The notes: generated by a model not told the origin, from the letters alone. A stretch of 64,000 nt of DNA from Chryseobacterium lathyri (GCF_030812195.1 NZ_JAUSSF010000003.1:930001-994000); one strand, 5' to 3'; positions 46,333 through 54,420 are shown, counted from the first letter of the stretch. A program made the numbers and translations.

Positions 46333-46899
46333 ATGAAAAATCTATTTTTAATTATAGTGACATTACTAACATTTTCTTGTAAAGCACAAGAGTATCCTCT
46401 TAATACAAGTCTAGATAATCTACCTAATAATGCTTATTTAAAAGATACAAACAATGAATTGGATAAGTATGTAGGGTTGTGGAAAGGTACCTGGAATGGA
46501 AAGAGCCTTTATCTTGAACTAAAAAAAGTAAAATATTATTATAGTGGAAATCCTTCATATTATGAAGATAAGATTTTAGGCGAAAGAAAAATTATCACTG
46601 ATAATGGAACTGTAGAGATTGATCGGATTACTAATTTTGATAACCAAGTTTCTGAATTTAGAGGGATGTTTTCAAGCTTAAGAAACGGAAACTGGAAAAG
46701 GTTATATTTTTATCCTAAAAATATGTGTGGAAAATCAGCAGCTTTAGATATTACAAGCTTTACAGGGAATCAAATGACACTTCATTTAGAATATATGCCT
46801 AGTATTTATAAGGAAGACTGTATACATAATGCATATGTTCAGCAGCATAATGATTTCCCTATTAATTTTCCTAAAGATATTGTATTAACAAAGCAATAA
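46333..46899 (+). CDS. Small exported lipoprotein (DUF6705-like), tandem copy 1
   Basis: 188 residues. Signal with lipobox FSC (Cys16), then KAQEYPLNTSLDNLPNNAYL, LDKYVGLWKGTW, a variable stretch (about 55-85), and a C-terminal 60 residues almost identical in all three copies (MCGKSAALDITSFTGNQMTL, EYMPSIYKEDC). KYVGLWKGTW suggests a small beta-barrel (lipocalin-like) fold. I believe this is the DUF6705 family of Chryseobacterium, from memory. It starts 18 bases after the JAMM-like gene. Confidence 0.8.
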   Translation: MKNLFLIIVTLLTFSCKAQEYPLNTSLDNLPNNAYLKDTNNELDKYVGLWKGTWNGKSLYLELKKVKYYYSGNPSYYEDKILGERKIITDNGTVEIDRITNFDNQVSEFRGMFSSLRNGNWKRLYFYPKNMCGKSAALDITSFTGNQMTLHLEYMPSIYKEDCIHNAYVQQHNDFPINFPKDIVLTKQ

Positions 46900-46900
46900 G

Positions 46901-46936
46901 AATGAGGCAGTCCGAACTTTTTCGGACTGCCTCATT
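46901..46936 (+). repeat. Intercistronic hairpin, copy 1
   Basis: AATGAGGCAGTCCGAA pairs with TTCGGACTGCCTCATT (16 bp, loop CTTT) just after the stop codon and 13 bases before the next ATG. Only weak T-richness follows, so it may be a processing or attenuation site rather than a full stop. Confidence 0.75.
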
Positions 46937-46949
46937 TCAATTACAGATG

Positions 46950-47525
46950 ATGAAAAATCTATTTTTAATTATAGTGACATTACTATCATTTTCTTGTAAG
47001 GCACAGGAGTATCCTCTTAATACAAGTCTAGATAATCTACCTAACAATGCCTATTTAAAAGATACTAATAATGAATTGGATAAATATGTAGGTTTATGGA
47101 AAGGAACATGGGATGGAAAAACGCTATATATTCAGTTAAAAAAACTAAAACACTATTCTTCTATACCAGGAGATACTCATCCATATTACATAGATGTAAT
47201 TTTTGGTGAAAGAAAAGTTGTGGCAGCTGATGGAACTATAGAAATTGACAGAATTACTAATTTCGATGAACAAGGTAATGAAATAAGAGGGATATTTTCA
47301 AGCTTGAGAAACGGAAACTGGAAAAGATTGTATTTCTCTCCTAAAAATATGTGTGGAAAAAGAGCCTCGCTAGATATTACAAGCTTTACAGGGAATCAAA
47401 TGACACTTCATCTTGAATATATGCCTAGTATTTATAAGGAAGACTGTATACATAATGCATATGTTCAGCAGCATAATGACTTCCCTATTAATTTTCCTAA
47501 AGATATTGTATTAACAAAACAATAA
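46950..47525 (+). CDS. Small exported lipoprotein (DUF6705-like), tandem copy 2
   Basis: 191 residues from ATG 46950 (MKNLFLIIVTLLSFSC). An upstream in-frame ATG at 46902 lies inside the hairpin and gives no signal peptide, so it is rejected. The start is nearly identical to copy 1 and the C-terminal block fully conserved. The middle (KLKHYSSIPGDTHPYYIDVI) differs from copy 1 but resembles copy 3. Confidence 0.8.
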   Translation: MKNLFLIIVTLLSFSCKAQEYPLNTSLDNLPNNAYLKDTNNELDKYVGLWKGTWDGKTLYIQLKKLKHYSSIPGDTHPYYIDVIFGERKVVAADGTIEIDRITNFDEQGNEIRGIFSSLRNGNWKRLYFSPKNMCGKRASLDITSFTGNQMTLHLEYMPSIYKEDCIHNAYVQQHNDFPINFPKDIVLTKQ

Positions 47526-47527
47526 AG

Positions 47528-47560
47528 ATGAGGCAGTCCGAATCTTTCGGACTGCCTCAT
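47528..47560 (+). repeat. Intercistronic hairpin, copy 2
   Basis: ATGAGGCAGTCCGAA pairs with TTCGGACTGCCTCAT (15 bp, loop TCT). Same stem as copy 1 with a different loop. Confidence 0.75.
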
Positions 47561-47574
47561 TTCAATTACAGATG

Positions 47575-48150
47575 ATGAAAAATATATTTTTAATATTAAT
47601 AACGATTATTTCCATTTCTTGTAAAGCACAAGAGTATCCCTTAAATACTAATCCTACAGATATACCAGCTAATGCTTATCTAAAGGATATGAATAATGAA
47701 TTGAATAAGTATATCGGTCTATGGAAAGGCACTTGGGATAGTAAGATTATCTATATTCAGTTTAAAAAGGTAAAATACTATTTATCAGTTCCTGGGGGAA
47801 CTCATCCTTATTATACTGATTTAATATTGGGAGAAAGAAAAGTGATTTCAAATAACGGAACTGTAGAGATTGATCGGATTACTAATTTTGATGAACAAGG
47901 GGCTGAAATTAGTGGGATGTTTTCAAGCTTAAGAAACGGAAATTGGAAAAGACTGTATTTCTCTCCTAAAAATATGTGTGGAAAATCAGCAGCTTTAGAT
48001 ATTACTAGTTTTACAGGAAATCAAATGACACTTCATTTAGAATATATGCCTAGTATTTATAAGGAAGATTGTACACATAATGCATATGTTCAGCAGCATA
48101 ATGATTTCCCTATTAATTTTCCTAAAGATATTGTTTTAACAAAACAGTAG
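47575..48150 (+). CDS. Small exported lipoprotein (DUF6705-like), tandem copy 3
   Basis: 191 residues from ATG 47575 (MKNIFLILITIISISC, lipobox SISC); ATG 47572 is possible. The N-terminal third is the most diverged of the three (NTNPTDIPANAYLKDMNNEL), yet the last 60 residues are almost identical to copies 1 and 2, which suggests gene conversion or strong constraint on the C-terminal part. Confidence 0.8.
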   Translation: MKNIFLILITIISISCKAQEYPLNTNPTDIPANAYLKDMNNELNKYIGLWKGTWDSKIIYIQFKKVKYYLSVPGGTHPYYTDLILGERKVISNNGTVEIDRITNFDEQGAEISGMFSSLRNGNWKRLYFSPKNMCGKSAALDITSFTGNQMTLHLEYMPSIYKEDCTHNAYVQQHNDFPINFPKDIVLTKQ

Positions 48151-48155
48151 TCCTC

Positions 48156-48629
48156 ATGAAATATAAACTCTTAATTGCGCTAATTGTATTTATAAATTCA
48201 TCCTTTTATGCTCAGGAAATTTCTAAAATAGAGTTCCATCATTCAAATTCATTGATCACATTCAGTTCGATAGACATAACCTTTGAACCTATAAAAAACA
48301 ATACAAAGGAGAAGATAAAAATAAGAGTAAAAAAAGGTAGAGAAAATGAATATTATTCTGAAATTTCTAAAACAAAGTTTTTCAAGATTTATAATGCCTG
48401 CATGAAAATAAAAAATGATACTGTTGCAGTGAAAAATAATTTAGTAGATGGTTCAGCAACAAATATTACCTTATATGATAAATCAGGTACTAAGACAAAT
48501 TATTATGCAGAAGGTTTAACAAAAGAGTCTCGAGATAACAGATTTCAAAAAGACTTTTGGTATGTTACTAAATTAATCATAAAGGTGGCGGGATTAAAAA
48601 TGGAAGACTTAACAGGTTATAAATACTAA
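48156..48629 (+). CDS. Small secreted protein of unknown function
   Basis: 157 residues. Signal peptide ends at FYAQ (about residue 20). Mainly charged and beta-rich (ITFSSIDITFEPIKNNTKEK, ATNITLYDKSGTKTNYYAEG), with one cysteine. It starts five bases after lipoprotein copy 3 and ends before a strong terminator, so it is the last gene of the JAMM-like locus. No family recognised. Confidence 0.7.
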   Translation: MKYKLLIALIVFINSSFYAQEISKIEFHHSNSLITFSSIDITFEPIKNNTKEKIKIRVKKGRENEYYSEISKTKFFKIYNACMKIKNDTVAVKNNLVDGSATNITLYDKSGTKTNYYAEGLTKESRDNRFQKDFWYVTKLIIKVAGLKMEDLTGYKY

Positions 48630-48662
48630 TGCTGATAAAATTATTCTGACAAAACATTAATT

Positions 48663-48697
48663 ACAAATCCCTCCGAATATTTTTCGGAGGGATTTGT
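48663..48697. terminator. Strong bidirectional terminator
   Basis: ACAAATCCCTCCGAA and TTCGGAGGGATTTGT form a perfect 15-bp stem between the two convergent transcription units. Confidence 0.85.
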
Positions 48698-48698
48698 A

Positions 48699-49859
48699 TT
48701 AATACGTATCAAAAATATATTTCAAAATAGCTTTATCTTCATCCGTTAAAGCAACTTTTCTTCTAGCCATTGCCCTTTCTGCCACTTCATAGGCTTTATC
48801 TAATTTAAATCTTTCATCATCTTTACTTCCGCCCCATGAGAAATTCTCTACAAGGTTTGGCGGAAAACCTGGCTTGAATATATTAGAAGCCACCCCTATC
48901 ACTGTTCCGGTATTCAATTGGGTATTGATCGCTGTTTTAGAGTGGTCTCCCATAATAAGACCGGCAAACTGAAGCCCGGTATCTTCAAAGGCTTTTGTTC
49001 TGTAGCTCCACAATTTGACCTGACTGTAATTGTTTTTAAGGTTGGAAGAATTCGTATCTGCGCCGAAATTACACCATTCGCCGATTACAGAATTTCCAAC
49101 AAAGCCTTCATGCCCTTTACTTGAATAGCCAAATATGATAATATTATTCACTTCACCGCCCACTTTACAATGCGGGCCGACCGTGGTAGCTCCATAAATT
49201 TTTGATCCTAAATTAAATTTGGAATCTTCTCCCAGCGAGATAGGTCCACGAAGGTTACAGCCTTCCATCACCTCAGCATTTTTCCCGATATAAATTTTTC
49301 CTGTTTTTGTATTGATCGTAGAAAATTCGATCTGGGCTCCTTCTTCAATGAAAAGATCTTTCTTATCCCCTAAAAATCCGTTGGTAGAGGAAAGCTCCTG
49401 TGAAGTTCTTCCTTCTGTCAGCAAATTGAAATCAAAATCGATTGCCAGATGATTATAGGTAAATAAATCTGCAGGTTTTTTAAAGAAGGTTAATTTCTCT
49501 TTTATATCTGTCATCTTTTCGATCTGGTTCAGGGAAAAACCTTTCATATTAATTCTGGCCGCAACCAGTTCATCTTCATAAACAAGAGCTTCACCCTGTT
49601 TAAGATCCTTGATTTGCTGAATTACCGTTTCGGTCGGCAGAAAATTAGTAACCAGGAAAAGACTTTCTTTTTCTTCAGGGCTTTTGAATTTATTCTGAAG
49701 ATAATTTTCGGTAAAATAAGAAACCTCATTATTTCCTAAGATCTTTTGCCACCGCTCGGAAAAGGTAAGGATTCCGCATCGCATGGCGGCAACAGGACGG
49801 GTAAAAGTTAACGGAAGAAAATCTTCCCAGTACTGGGCATCTGAAAATACTAATTGCAT
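48699..49859 (-). CDS. GlmU-family sugar nucleotidyltransferase-like protein
   Basis: 386 residues. The N-terminal half begins MQLVFSDAQYWEDFLPLTFTR with a degenerate nucleotidyltransferase fold. The C-terminal half (about 170-345) is a left-handed beta-helix of hexapeptides (IYIGKNAEVMEGCNLRGPIS, VIGVASNIFKPGFP). This Bacteroidota protein resembles GlmU but is distinct from the real enzyme. Downstream of rpmE2, with a palindromic element between. Confidence 0.87.
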   Translation of the reverse strand: MQLVFSDAQYWEDFLPLTFTRPVAAMRCGILTFSERWQKILGNNEVSYFTENYLQNKFKSPEEKESLFLVTNFLPTETVIQQIKDLKQGEALVYEDELVAARINMKGFSLNQIEKMTDIKEKLTFFKKPADLFTYNHLAIDFDFNLLTEGRTSQELSSTNGFLGDKKDLFIEEGAQIEFSTINTKTGKIYIGKNAEVMEGCNLRGPISLGEDSKFNLGSKIYGATTVGPHCKVGGEVNNIIIFGYSSKGHEGFVGNSVIGEWCNFGADTNSSNLKNNYSQVKLWSYRTKAFEDTGLQFAGLIMGDHSKTAINTQLNTGTVIGVASNIFKPGFPPNLVENFSWGGSKDDERFKLDKAYEVAERAMARRKVALTDEDKAILKYIFDTY

Positions 49860-49873
49860 TGTAATATAGAAGT

Positions 49874-50046
49874 TAGAGATTAGAAGTTAGAAGTTAGAAC
49901 CCAACATTGAGATTATGATTTGCTGCAAATTCAGGGTATCTAATTTCTATTCAGAACAAAAATACAAAAATAGCTGGAAATAGAGATTCGATATTGGAAG
50001 CTAGAAGTTATACTATCTACGGCCGATTTCTAACTTCTAATCTCTA
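49874..50046. repeat. Palindromic intergenic element with minisatellite arms
   Basis: A perfect 19-base inverted repeat, TAGAGATTAGAAGTTAGAA (49874-49892) and its complement (50028-50046), encloses about 135 bases that include related degenerate copies (TAGAGATTCG, AGCTAGAAGTTA). No ORF. Confidence 0.65.
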
Positions 50047-50052
50047 CATAAA

Positions 50053-50080
50053 AAAAGTCTCCCAATAAATTGGAAGACTT
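50053..50080 (-). terminator. rpmE2 terminator
   Basis: AAGTCTCCCAAT and ATTGGAAGACTT pair with one mismatch; on the minus strand a run of seven T follows. Confidence 0.7.
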
Positions 50081-50102
50081 CAGTATGTTTGGTAACAAAA
50101 AA

Positions 50103-50354
50103 TTACTTAGCGAATTTTTTGTATTTGTTCATAAACTTATCAACTCTACCTGCAGTGTCAACTAATTTCACTTTACCAGTGTAGAAAGGGTGAGAAGTTG
50201 AAGAGATTTCCATTTTGATCAATGGATATTCTTGTCCTTCATATTCAATACTGTCTTTTGTTTCTGCAGTTGATTTGCAAAGAAACACCTCGTCGTTACT
50301 CATATCTTTGAAAACAACAAGTCTATAATTTTCTGGGTGGATTCCTTTTTTCAT
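50103..50354 (-). CDS. rpmE2: 50S ribosomal protein L31, type B
   Basis: 83 residues. Begins MKKGIHPENYRLVVFKDMSN and contains STSHPFYTGKVKLVDTAGRV, the L31 core. It lacks the paired zinc-binding cysteines of type A L31, so it is the zinc-independent form. A promoter box (TACTTTTGC) lies about 70 bases upstream. Confidence 0.95.
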   Translation of the reverse strand: MKKGIHPENYRLVVFKDMSNDEVFLCKSTAETKDSIEYEGQEYPLIKMEISSTSHPFYTGKVKLVDTAGRVDKFMNKYKKFAK

Positions 50355-50423
50355 AATACAATTTTTAAAAAATTAAAGTTTGCTTCCGAAATAGTAATGG
50401 TATTTCTCTGCTAATTTTAGGTT

Positions 50424-50432
50424 GCAAAAGTA
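50424..50432 (-). promoter_or_regulatory. -7 box for rpmE2
   Basis: Minus strand reads TACTTTTGC. Confidence 0.5.
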
Positions 50433-50503
50433 CAACATTTTTTCAAATATACAAATACCCAATTCAATATTTTTTATTGATAAGAAATTCAAAGTATTTT
50501 CGT

Positions 50504-50511
50504 TAAATTTG
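50504..50511 (+). promoter_or_regulatory. -7 box for the beta-helix lipoprotein gene
   Basis: TAAATTTG 21 bases before the ATG at 50533. Confidence 0.5.
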
Positions 50512-50532
50512 GAATCTTAAACTTTAATTTCG

Positions 50533-51942
50533 ATGAAATTCAAACTATTACTGGCTTTTTCTTTTTGGATACTTCTTGTAGCAGTATCTTGTAATAAGGA
50601 TGATATTACTTTTGATGCTCCATCACAGCAGTTAAGTTTTTCAAAGGACACGGTATTCTGTGATACGGTCTATCACCAGGTACGTTCTGAAACTTATTTT
50701 GTAAAAGTATATAATAATGAAGACAAGGATATTTTAATTCCGAGGATCAATCTTGAAAGGGGAAGTGCATCATTATACAGGATTAATGTAGACGGGAAAC
50801 CGGGCTATGATTTCAAGGATGTACCGTTGAGAAGGAAAGACAGTATGTATATTTTTGTAGAAATAGCTCCTGAAGCTACAGGCCCTGAAGCTATTGCTGA
50901 AGATAAAATTGTTTTCAACAGCGGTGCGGGACAACAGCATGTAACTTTGTTTTCAGTGGTTCAGGATGCAGAATTTTTCATCGAAACACCGGGCAATCCT
51001 AATGTAATTTCTACCCATACAACATGGAATAACAATAAAGCTAAGATCATCTATGGGGATTTAACCATCAATCCTAATATCACACTGGATATACAGCAGG
51101 GAACTAAAGTTTACTTTCATAAAAACAGCGGCATGAAGGTATCATCCGGAGCAACCTTAAATATCAACGGAGTTTTTGACAACGAGGTAATCCTTCGTGG
51201 GGACAGAAATGACCCTTATTATGATACGATTCCTAAGAACTGGAACTCTATCCGAATGGAGCCTAGTTCTATCCTCAATATGAATTTTGCAAGACTTTTC
51301 GGAGGAACAAGAGGACTGGACATGAAACAGAATACAGCCAATATCAGAAACTCATTCATCCATACTTTCTTTGAATACGGTATTTATGCCGTGGGTTCAA
51401 CGGTTACTGCCAATAATTTAGTAATGAACAATTGTGGTGAATCATGTATCGGGATCTTCAGAGGTGGAAATCACAGCTATACCCATGCTACAATTGCAAA
51501 CTATTCTAAAACAATGGGATCTTTCAACAGAAACGGAATTACAGCAGCCAATGAATGGAAAAATGCAGCAGGAACTACAGAACAGGGAGCGCTTCAGCGT
51601 CTTGATATAAAAAACAGTATTATCTTTTCAGACAGAGACAATTCTGTGAATTTCGAACAGACCCCGGGACAACAGTTTGAATTTCTGATTCAGAACTCAC
51701 TGATAAAGTATTCCGGTACATCAGAAGCCGGATTCAATTTCGATAACAATGTAAATGTAATACAGAGCATTAAGAATGAAGATCCACAATTCCTTAATTA
51801 TTTTGCAGCAAAGATGAACTTAAGGGTAAAAACCACATCTCCGGCAAGAGGGAAAGGAAATCTAACGGTAGCTGGAACCGTACCTTTCGATATTGTGAAT
51901 GTATCAAGAACAACTAACCCTACTCTCGGAGCTTATCAATAA
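50533..51942 (+). CDS. Lipoprotein with right-handed beta-helix
   Basis: 469 residues. Lipobox AVSC (Cys20). Residues 45-140 form a beta-sandwich-like region; from about 150 there are repeated short strands (VISTHTTWNNNKAKIIYGDL, GIYAVGSTVTANNLVMNNCG, GIFRGGNHSYTHATIANYSK) typical of right-handed parallel beta-helix proteins. Probably outer-membrane anchored; substrate unknown. Its stop (TAATG) shares a base with the next ATG, suggesting co-translation with the MazG-like gene, a pairing with no obvious functional logic. Confidence 0.82.
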   Translation: MKFKLLLAFSFWILLVAVSCNKDDITFDAPSQQLSFSKDTVFCDTVYHQVRSETYFVKVYNNEDKDILIPRINLERGSASLYRINVDGKPGYDFKDVPLRRKDSMYIFVEIAPEATGPEAIAEDKIVFNSGAGQQHVTLFSVVQDAEFFIETPGNPNVISTHTTWNNNKAKIIYGDLTINPNITLDIQQGTKVYFHKNSGMKVSSGATLNINGVFDNEVILRGDRNDPYYDTIPKNWNSIRMEPSSILNMNFARLFGGTRGLDMKQNTANIRNSFIHTFFEYGIYAVGSTVTANNLVMNNCGESCIGIFRGGNHSYTHATIANYSKTMGSFNRNGITAANEWKNAAGTTEQGALQRLDIKNSIIFSDRDNSVNFEQTPGQQFEFLIQNSLIKYSGTSEAGFNFDNNVNVIQSIKNEDPQFLNYFAAKMNLRVKTTSPARGKGNLTVAGTVPFDIVNVSRTTNPTLGAYQ

Positions 51943-52268
51943 TGGAAATCACAAAGCTGCAGGAACAGGTTGATGAATGGATCAAAACCATAGGCGTCCG
52001 TTATTTTAATGAACTGACGAATATGGCCATGCTGACCGAAGAAGTAGGCGAAGTAGCCCGCATCATTGCCAGAAGATATGGTGAACAGAGCGAAAAAGAA
52101 AGCGATAAAAGCAAAGACCTTGGAGAAGAGCTGGCGGACGTGCTGTTTGTTACCTTATGTTTGGCCAATCAGACCGGAGTGAATTTACAGGAAGCTTTCG
52201 ACAAGAAAATGAAGATCAAAACTGACCGGGATAAAGACCGGCATCAAAACAACGAGAAGTTGAAATAA
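51942..52268 (+). CDS. MazG-like nucleotide pyrophosphohydrolase
   Basis: 108 residues, a single MazG-type domain: MLTEEVGEVARIIARRYGEQ near 30-49, with the E-x-x-E metal motif in EEVGE, and LGEELADVLFVTLCLANQTG near 62-81 with the second acidic pair. It hydrolyses (d)NTPs to monophosphates, probably house-cleaning. One-base overlap with the previous stop. Confidence 0.88.
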   Translation: MEITKLQEQVDEWIKTIGVRYFNELTNMAMLTEEVGEVARIIARRYGEQSEKESDKSKDLGEELADVLFVTLCLANQTGVNLQEAFDKKMKIKTDRDKDRHQNNEKLK

Positions 52269-52289
52269 TAAATAGATATCAGATATGAG

Positions 52290-52329
52290 ATGTCAGATAT
52301 CAGGCTTAAAACAATCTGATATTTGACAT
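52290..52329. repeat. Hairpin of ATCAGATAT-type repeats
   Basis: ATGTCAGATATCAG (52290-52303) and CTGATATTTGACAT (52316-52329) pair with one mismatch, within a run of ATATCAGATATGAGATGTC units. Same construction as the elements at 22.6 and 49.9 kb. Confidence 0.55.
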
Positions 52330-52363
52330 TTGTTATCTAAGTATCTTTCAAATTGCAGAAATA

Positions 52364-53590
52364 ATGAAGTTAGAAAAATCAAAGTTAGCATCAGATAAAA
52401 CAGTTCAGATCAGCGGTTCGAAAAGCATTTCGAATCGTTTGTTGATTTTGGAAAGTTTATTTAAAAATATACAGATCGGGAACCTGTCCAATTCCCAGGA
52501 CACCCAGCTGCTGAAAAAAGCACTGTCTGAAAACACAGAAACTGTAGACATTCACCACGCAGGAACAGCTATGCGTTTCCTTACTTCCTACTATTCCATC
52601 TTCGAAGGGAAAACCACTGTTCTTACAGGATCCAAAAGGATGAAGGAAAGACCCATCAAAAACCTTGTCAATGCATTAAAAGACCTGGGTGTTGAAATTG
52701 AATATCTGGAAAATGAAGGCTTTCCGCCCTTAAAGATCACAGGGAAAAAGATCACCCAAAAGCAGGTCAATGTCCCAGCCAATATATCCAGCCAGTTCAT
52801 CACTTCCCTGCTTCTGATTGCCGGAAAACTTGAAAACGGACTGGAGATTAACCTGGTTGGTGAAGTTACTTCAAGATCATACATAGAGATGACACTGGAT
52901 ATTCTTACAAGATTCGGAATCAAAAACAGCTTTGAAGGAAATACGGTTAAAGTGGAACCGTTTGATGTGAATGGTAAATTGTCCGCTACAAGCTATGAAG
53001 TGGAAAGCGACTGGAGCTCGGCTTCGTACTTCTACTCGATCTGTGCACTGGGAAGAGAAACCATCCATCTGAAAAGTTTTTACAAAGAATCTACCCAGGG
53101 AGATTCTGCCATTGCCAAGATCTATAAAGAATTTTTCGGCATTAATACAATCTTTACTGAAGACGAACACAAGATTACCCTTCAGCCGGAGCCGGATTTT
53201 TCTTTTCCGGAAAGAATTATCCTGGATATGAATAACTGTCCGGATATTGCCCAGACACTTTGTGTAACAGCAGCAGCCTTAAAAATTCCTTTTGAAATTT
53301 CCGGACTGGGTACTTTAAGAGTAAAAGAAACCGACAGGCTTCAGGCTTTATACAATGAATTGAAAAAACTGGGCACAGAAACAGAAATTACAGACCTTAC
53401 CATTAAGTCTGCGAGCTTCGGGGAACCGGAAGAAAATATTTCTATTGCAACTTACCAGGATCACAGAATGGCGATGAGTTTTGCTCCGTTCTGCCTTATT
53501 AAAGAACTTACCATTGAAGAGGAAGATGTTGTGGAAAAATCTTACCCAATGTTCTGGAAGGATTTGAGTGACATAATGATTAAAGGATAG
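52364..53590 (+). CDS. aroA: 3-phosphoshikimate 1-carboxyvinyltransferase (EPSP synthase)
   Basis: 408 residues, slightly short for AroA. It joins shikimate-3-phosphate and phosphoenolpyruvate in aromatic amino acid synthesis. Signatures: SKSISNRLLILESLF near 19-33, the HAGTAMRFLTSYY box near 65-77 (GTAxR), ERPIKNLVNALKDLGVEIEY near 101-120, ESDWSSASYFYSI, RVKETDRLQALYNELKKLG near 321-339 and YQDHRMAMSFAP near 364-375. Preceded by a palindromic repeat. Confidence 0.97.
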   Translation: MKLEKSKLASDKTVQISGSKSISNRLLILESLFKNIQIGNLSNSQDTQLLKKALSENTETVDIHHAGTAMRFLTSYYSIFEGKTTVLTGSKRMKERPIKNLVNALKDLGVEIEYLENEGFPPLKITGKKITQKQVNVPANISSQFITSLLLIAGKLENGLEINLVGEVTSRSYIEMTLDILTRFGIKNSFEGNTVKVEPFDVNGKLSATSYEVESDWSSASYFYSICALGRETIHLKSFYKESTQGDSAIAKIYKEFFGINTIFTEDEHKITLQPEPDFSFPERIILDMNNCPDIAQTLCVTAAALKIPFEISGLGTLRVKETDRLQALYNELKKLGTETEITDLTIKSASFGEPEENISIATYQDHRMAMSFAPFCLIKELTIEEEDVVEKSYPMFWKDLSDIMIKG

Positions 53591-53611
53591 AAGGCTTTGA
53601 AAAATTCTAAT

Positions 53612-53734
53612 ATGACAAAAAAGTACATATTCTTTTTTTCTCTGTTGATTATGTTTTCCTGGACACAGTATCTGTTGCCCAATGAAGAAAATGTTTTCTC
53701 ATTCCAGAAAGAAGATACTGGTTCAGTGTTTTAA
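53612..53734 (+). CDS. Small 40-residue peptide, signal-like
   Basis: ATG 53612 to stop 53734: MTKKYIFFFSLLIMFSWTQY, then LLPNEENVFSFQKEDTGSVF. A basic start and hydrophobic core look like a secretion signal or single membrane anchor. It sits 21 bases after aroA and 11 before the next gene, so it fits an operon slot. No homologue known to me. Confidence 0.4.
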   Translation: MTKKYIFFFSLLIMFSWTQYLLPNEENVFSFQKEDTGSVF

Positions 53735-53745
53735 TAGCATCTTAA

Positions 53746-54420
53746 ATGAAAAATCTCTTTTGCCTTTCTGCTTTATTGATATGCGCATGGTATCATGCAC
53801 AAAACCTGAAAGATTTTGAGGCTCCTAACAGATATCAAAAAATTGCAGAAGCTAAAGGAGATCTGGACAAAGACGGCAAAGATGAAACGGTAATCATTTT
53901 CAATACGGATAAAAAAATCAACCTGGATGATCGTGATGATTTCCTGAGAACATTCTTTATCTTAAAAAATATAGACGGAAAACTCAAAATCTGGAAGGAA
54001 AACAATACCGTTCTTTTTTCCAGCGGAATGGGATTCTATTCAGAAGATAATGCACCTCCTGAAATAACGATCAAAAACAGCAGCCTTTCTATTACCCAAA
54101 TATTCAATACCAATTCGAGACATACACAGACCTATAAACATACCTTCAGATTTCAGAACGGTGACTTTTACCTTATCGGTTCCCATGACAGATTTGAAGA
54201 TACCTGTGATTTCAATAATCTGAACGAGATCAATTTCTCAACAGGGAAAGTAATTATAGATGAAGAATATTCGTCCTGTGATGAAGAGCAAAATGGTATC
54301 CCAAAAAATGTTCACAAAGAATTTATCTACCCGTTTAAGACTCTGATCAAAATGAACAATTTCAGGATTGGGGAAAACAAACTTAAAGTACCCGGCTTAA
54401 AAAAAGCATTGAATTACTGA
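53746..54420 (+). CDS. Secreted protein of unknown function with a calcium-loop-like motif
   Basis: 224 residues. Signal peptide ends at YHAQ (about 19). EAKGDLDKDGKDETVIIFN near 34-52 resembles a DxDxDG EF-hand/FG-GAP-like calcium loop. Later parts are beta-rich (GSHDRFEDTCDFNNLN) and include a Cys pair. No named family recognised. A hairpin (ATGAGCAG...CTGCTCAT) follows the stop. Confidence 0.72.
   Translation: MKNLFCLSALLICAWYHAQNLKDFEAPNRYQKIAEAKGDLDKDGKDETVIIFNTDKKINLDDRDDFLRTFFILKNIDGKLKIWKENNTVLFSSGMGFYSEDNAPPEITIKNSSLSITQIFNTNSRHTQTYKHTFRFQNGDFYLIGSHDRFEDTCDFNNLNEINFSTGKVIIDEEYSSCDEEQNGIPKNVHKEFIYPFKTLIKMNNFRIGENKLKVPGLKKALNY

Larger units (their letters stand above)
46947..48150 (+). 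repeat. Tandem duplication of lipoprotein gene plus hairpin
   Basis: Unit of about 625 bases (46947 to 47571) followed by a related one; the unit boundary sequence TTTCAATTACAGATGATGAAAAAT is repeated, split here as TTTCAATTACAGATGATG and AAAAAT. Ends of the coding sequence are nearly identical, the middle differs. Confidence 0.75.

Noticed and set aside
46902..46949. Upstream in-frame ATG extending lipoprotein copy 2
   Set aside because: It lies in the intercistronic hairpin, adds residues before the signal peptide, and copies 1 and 3 start at the later ATG.
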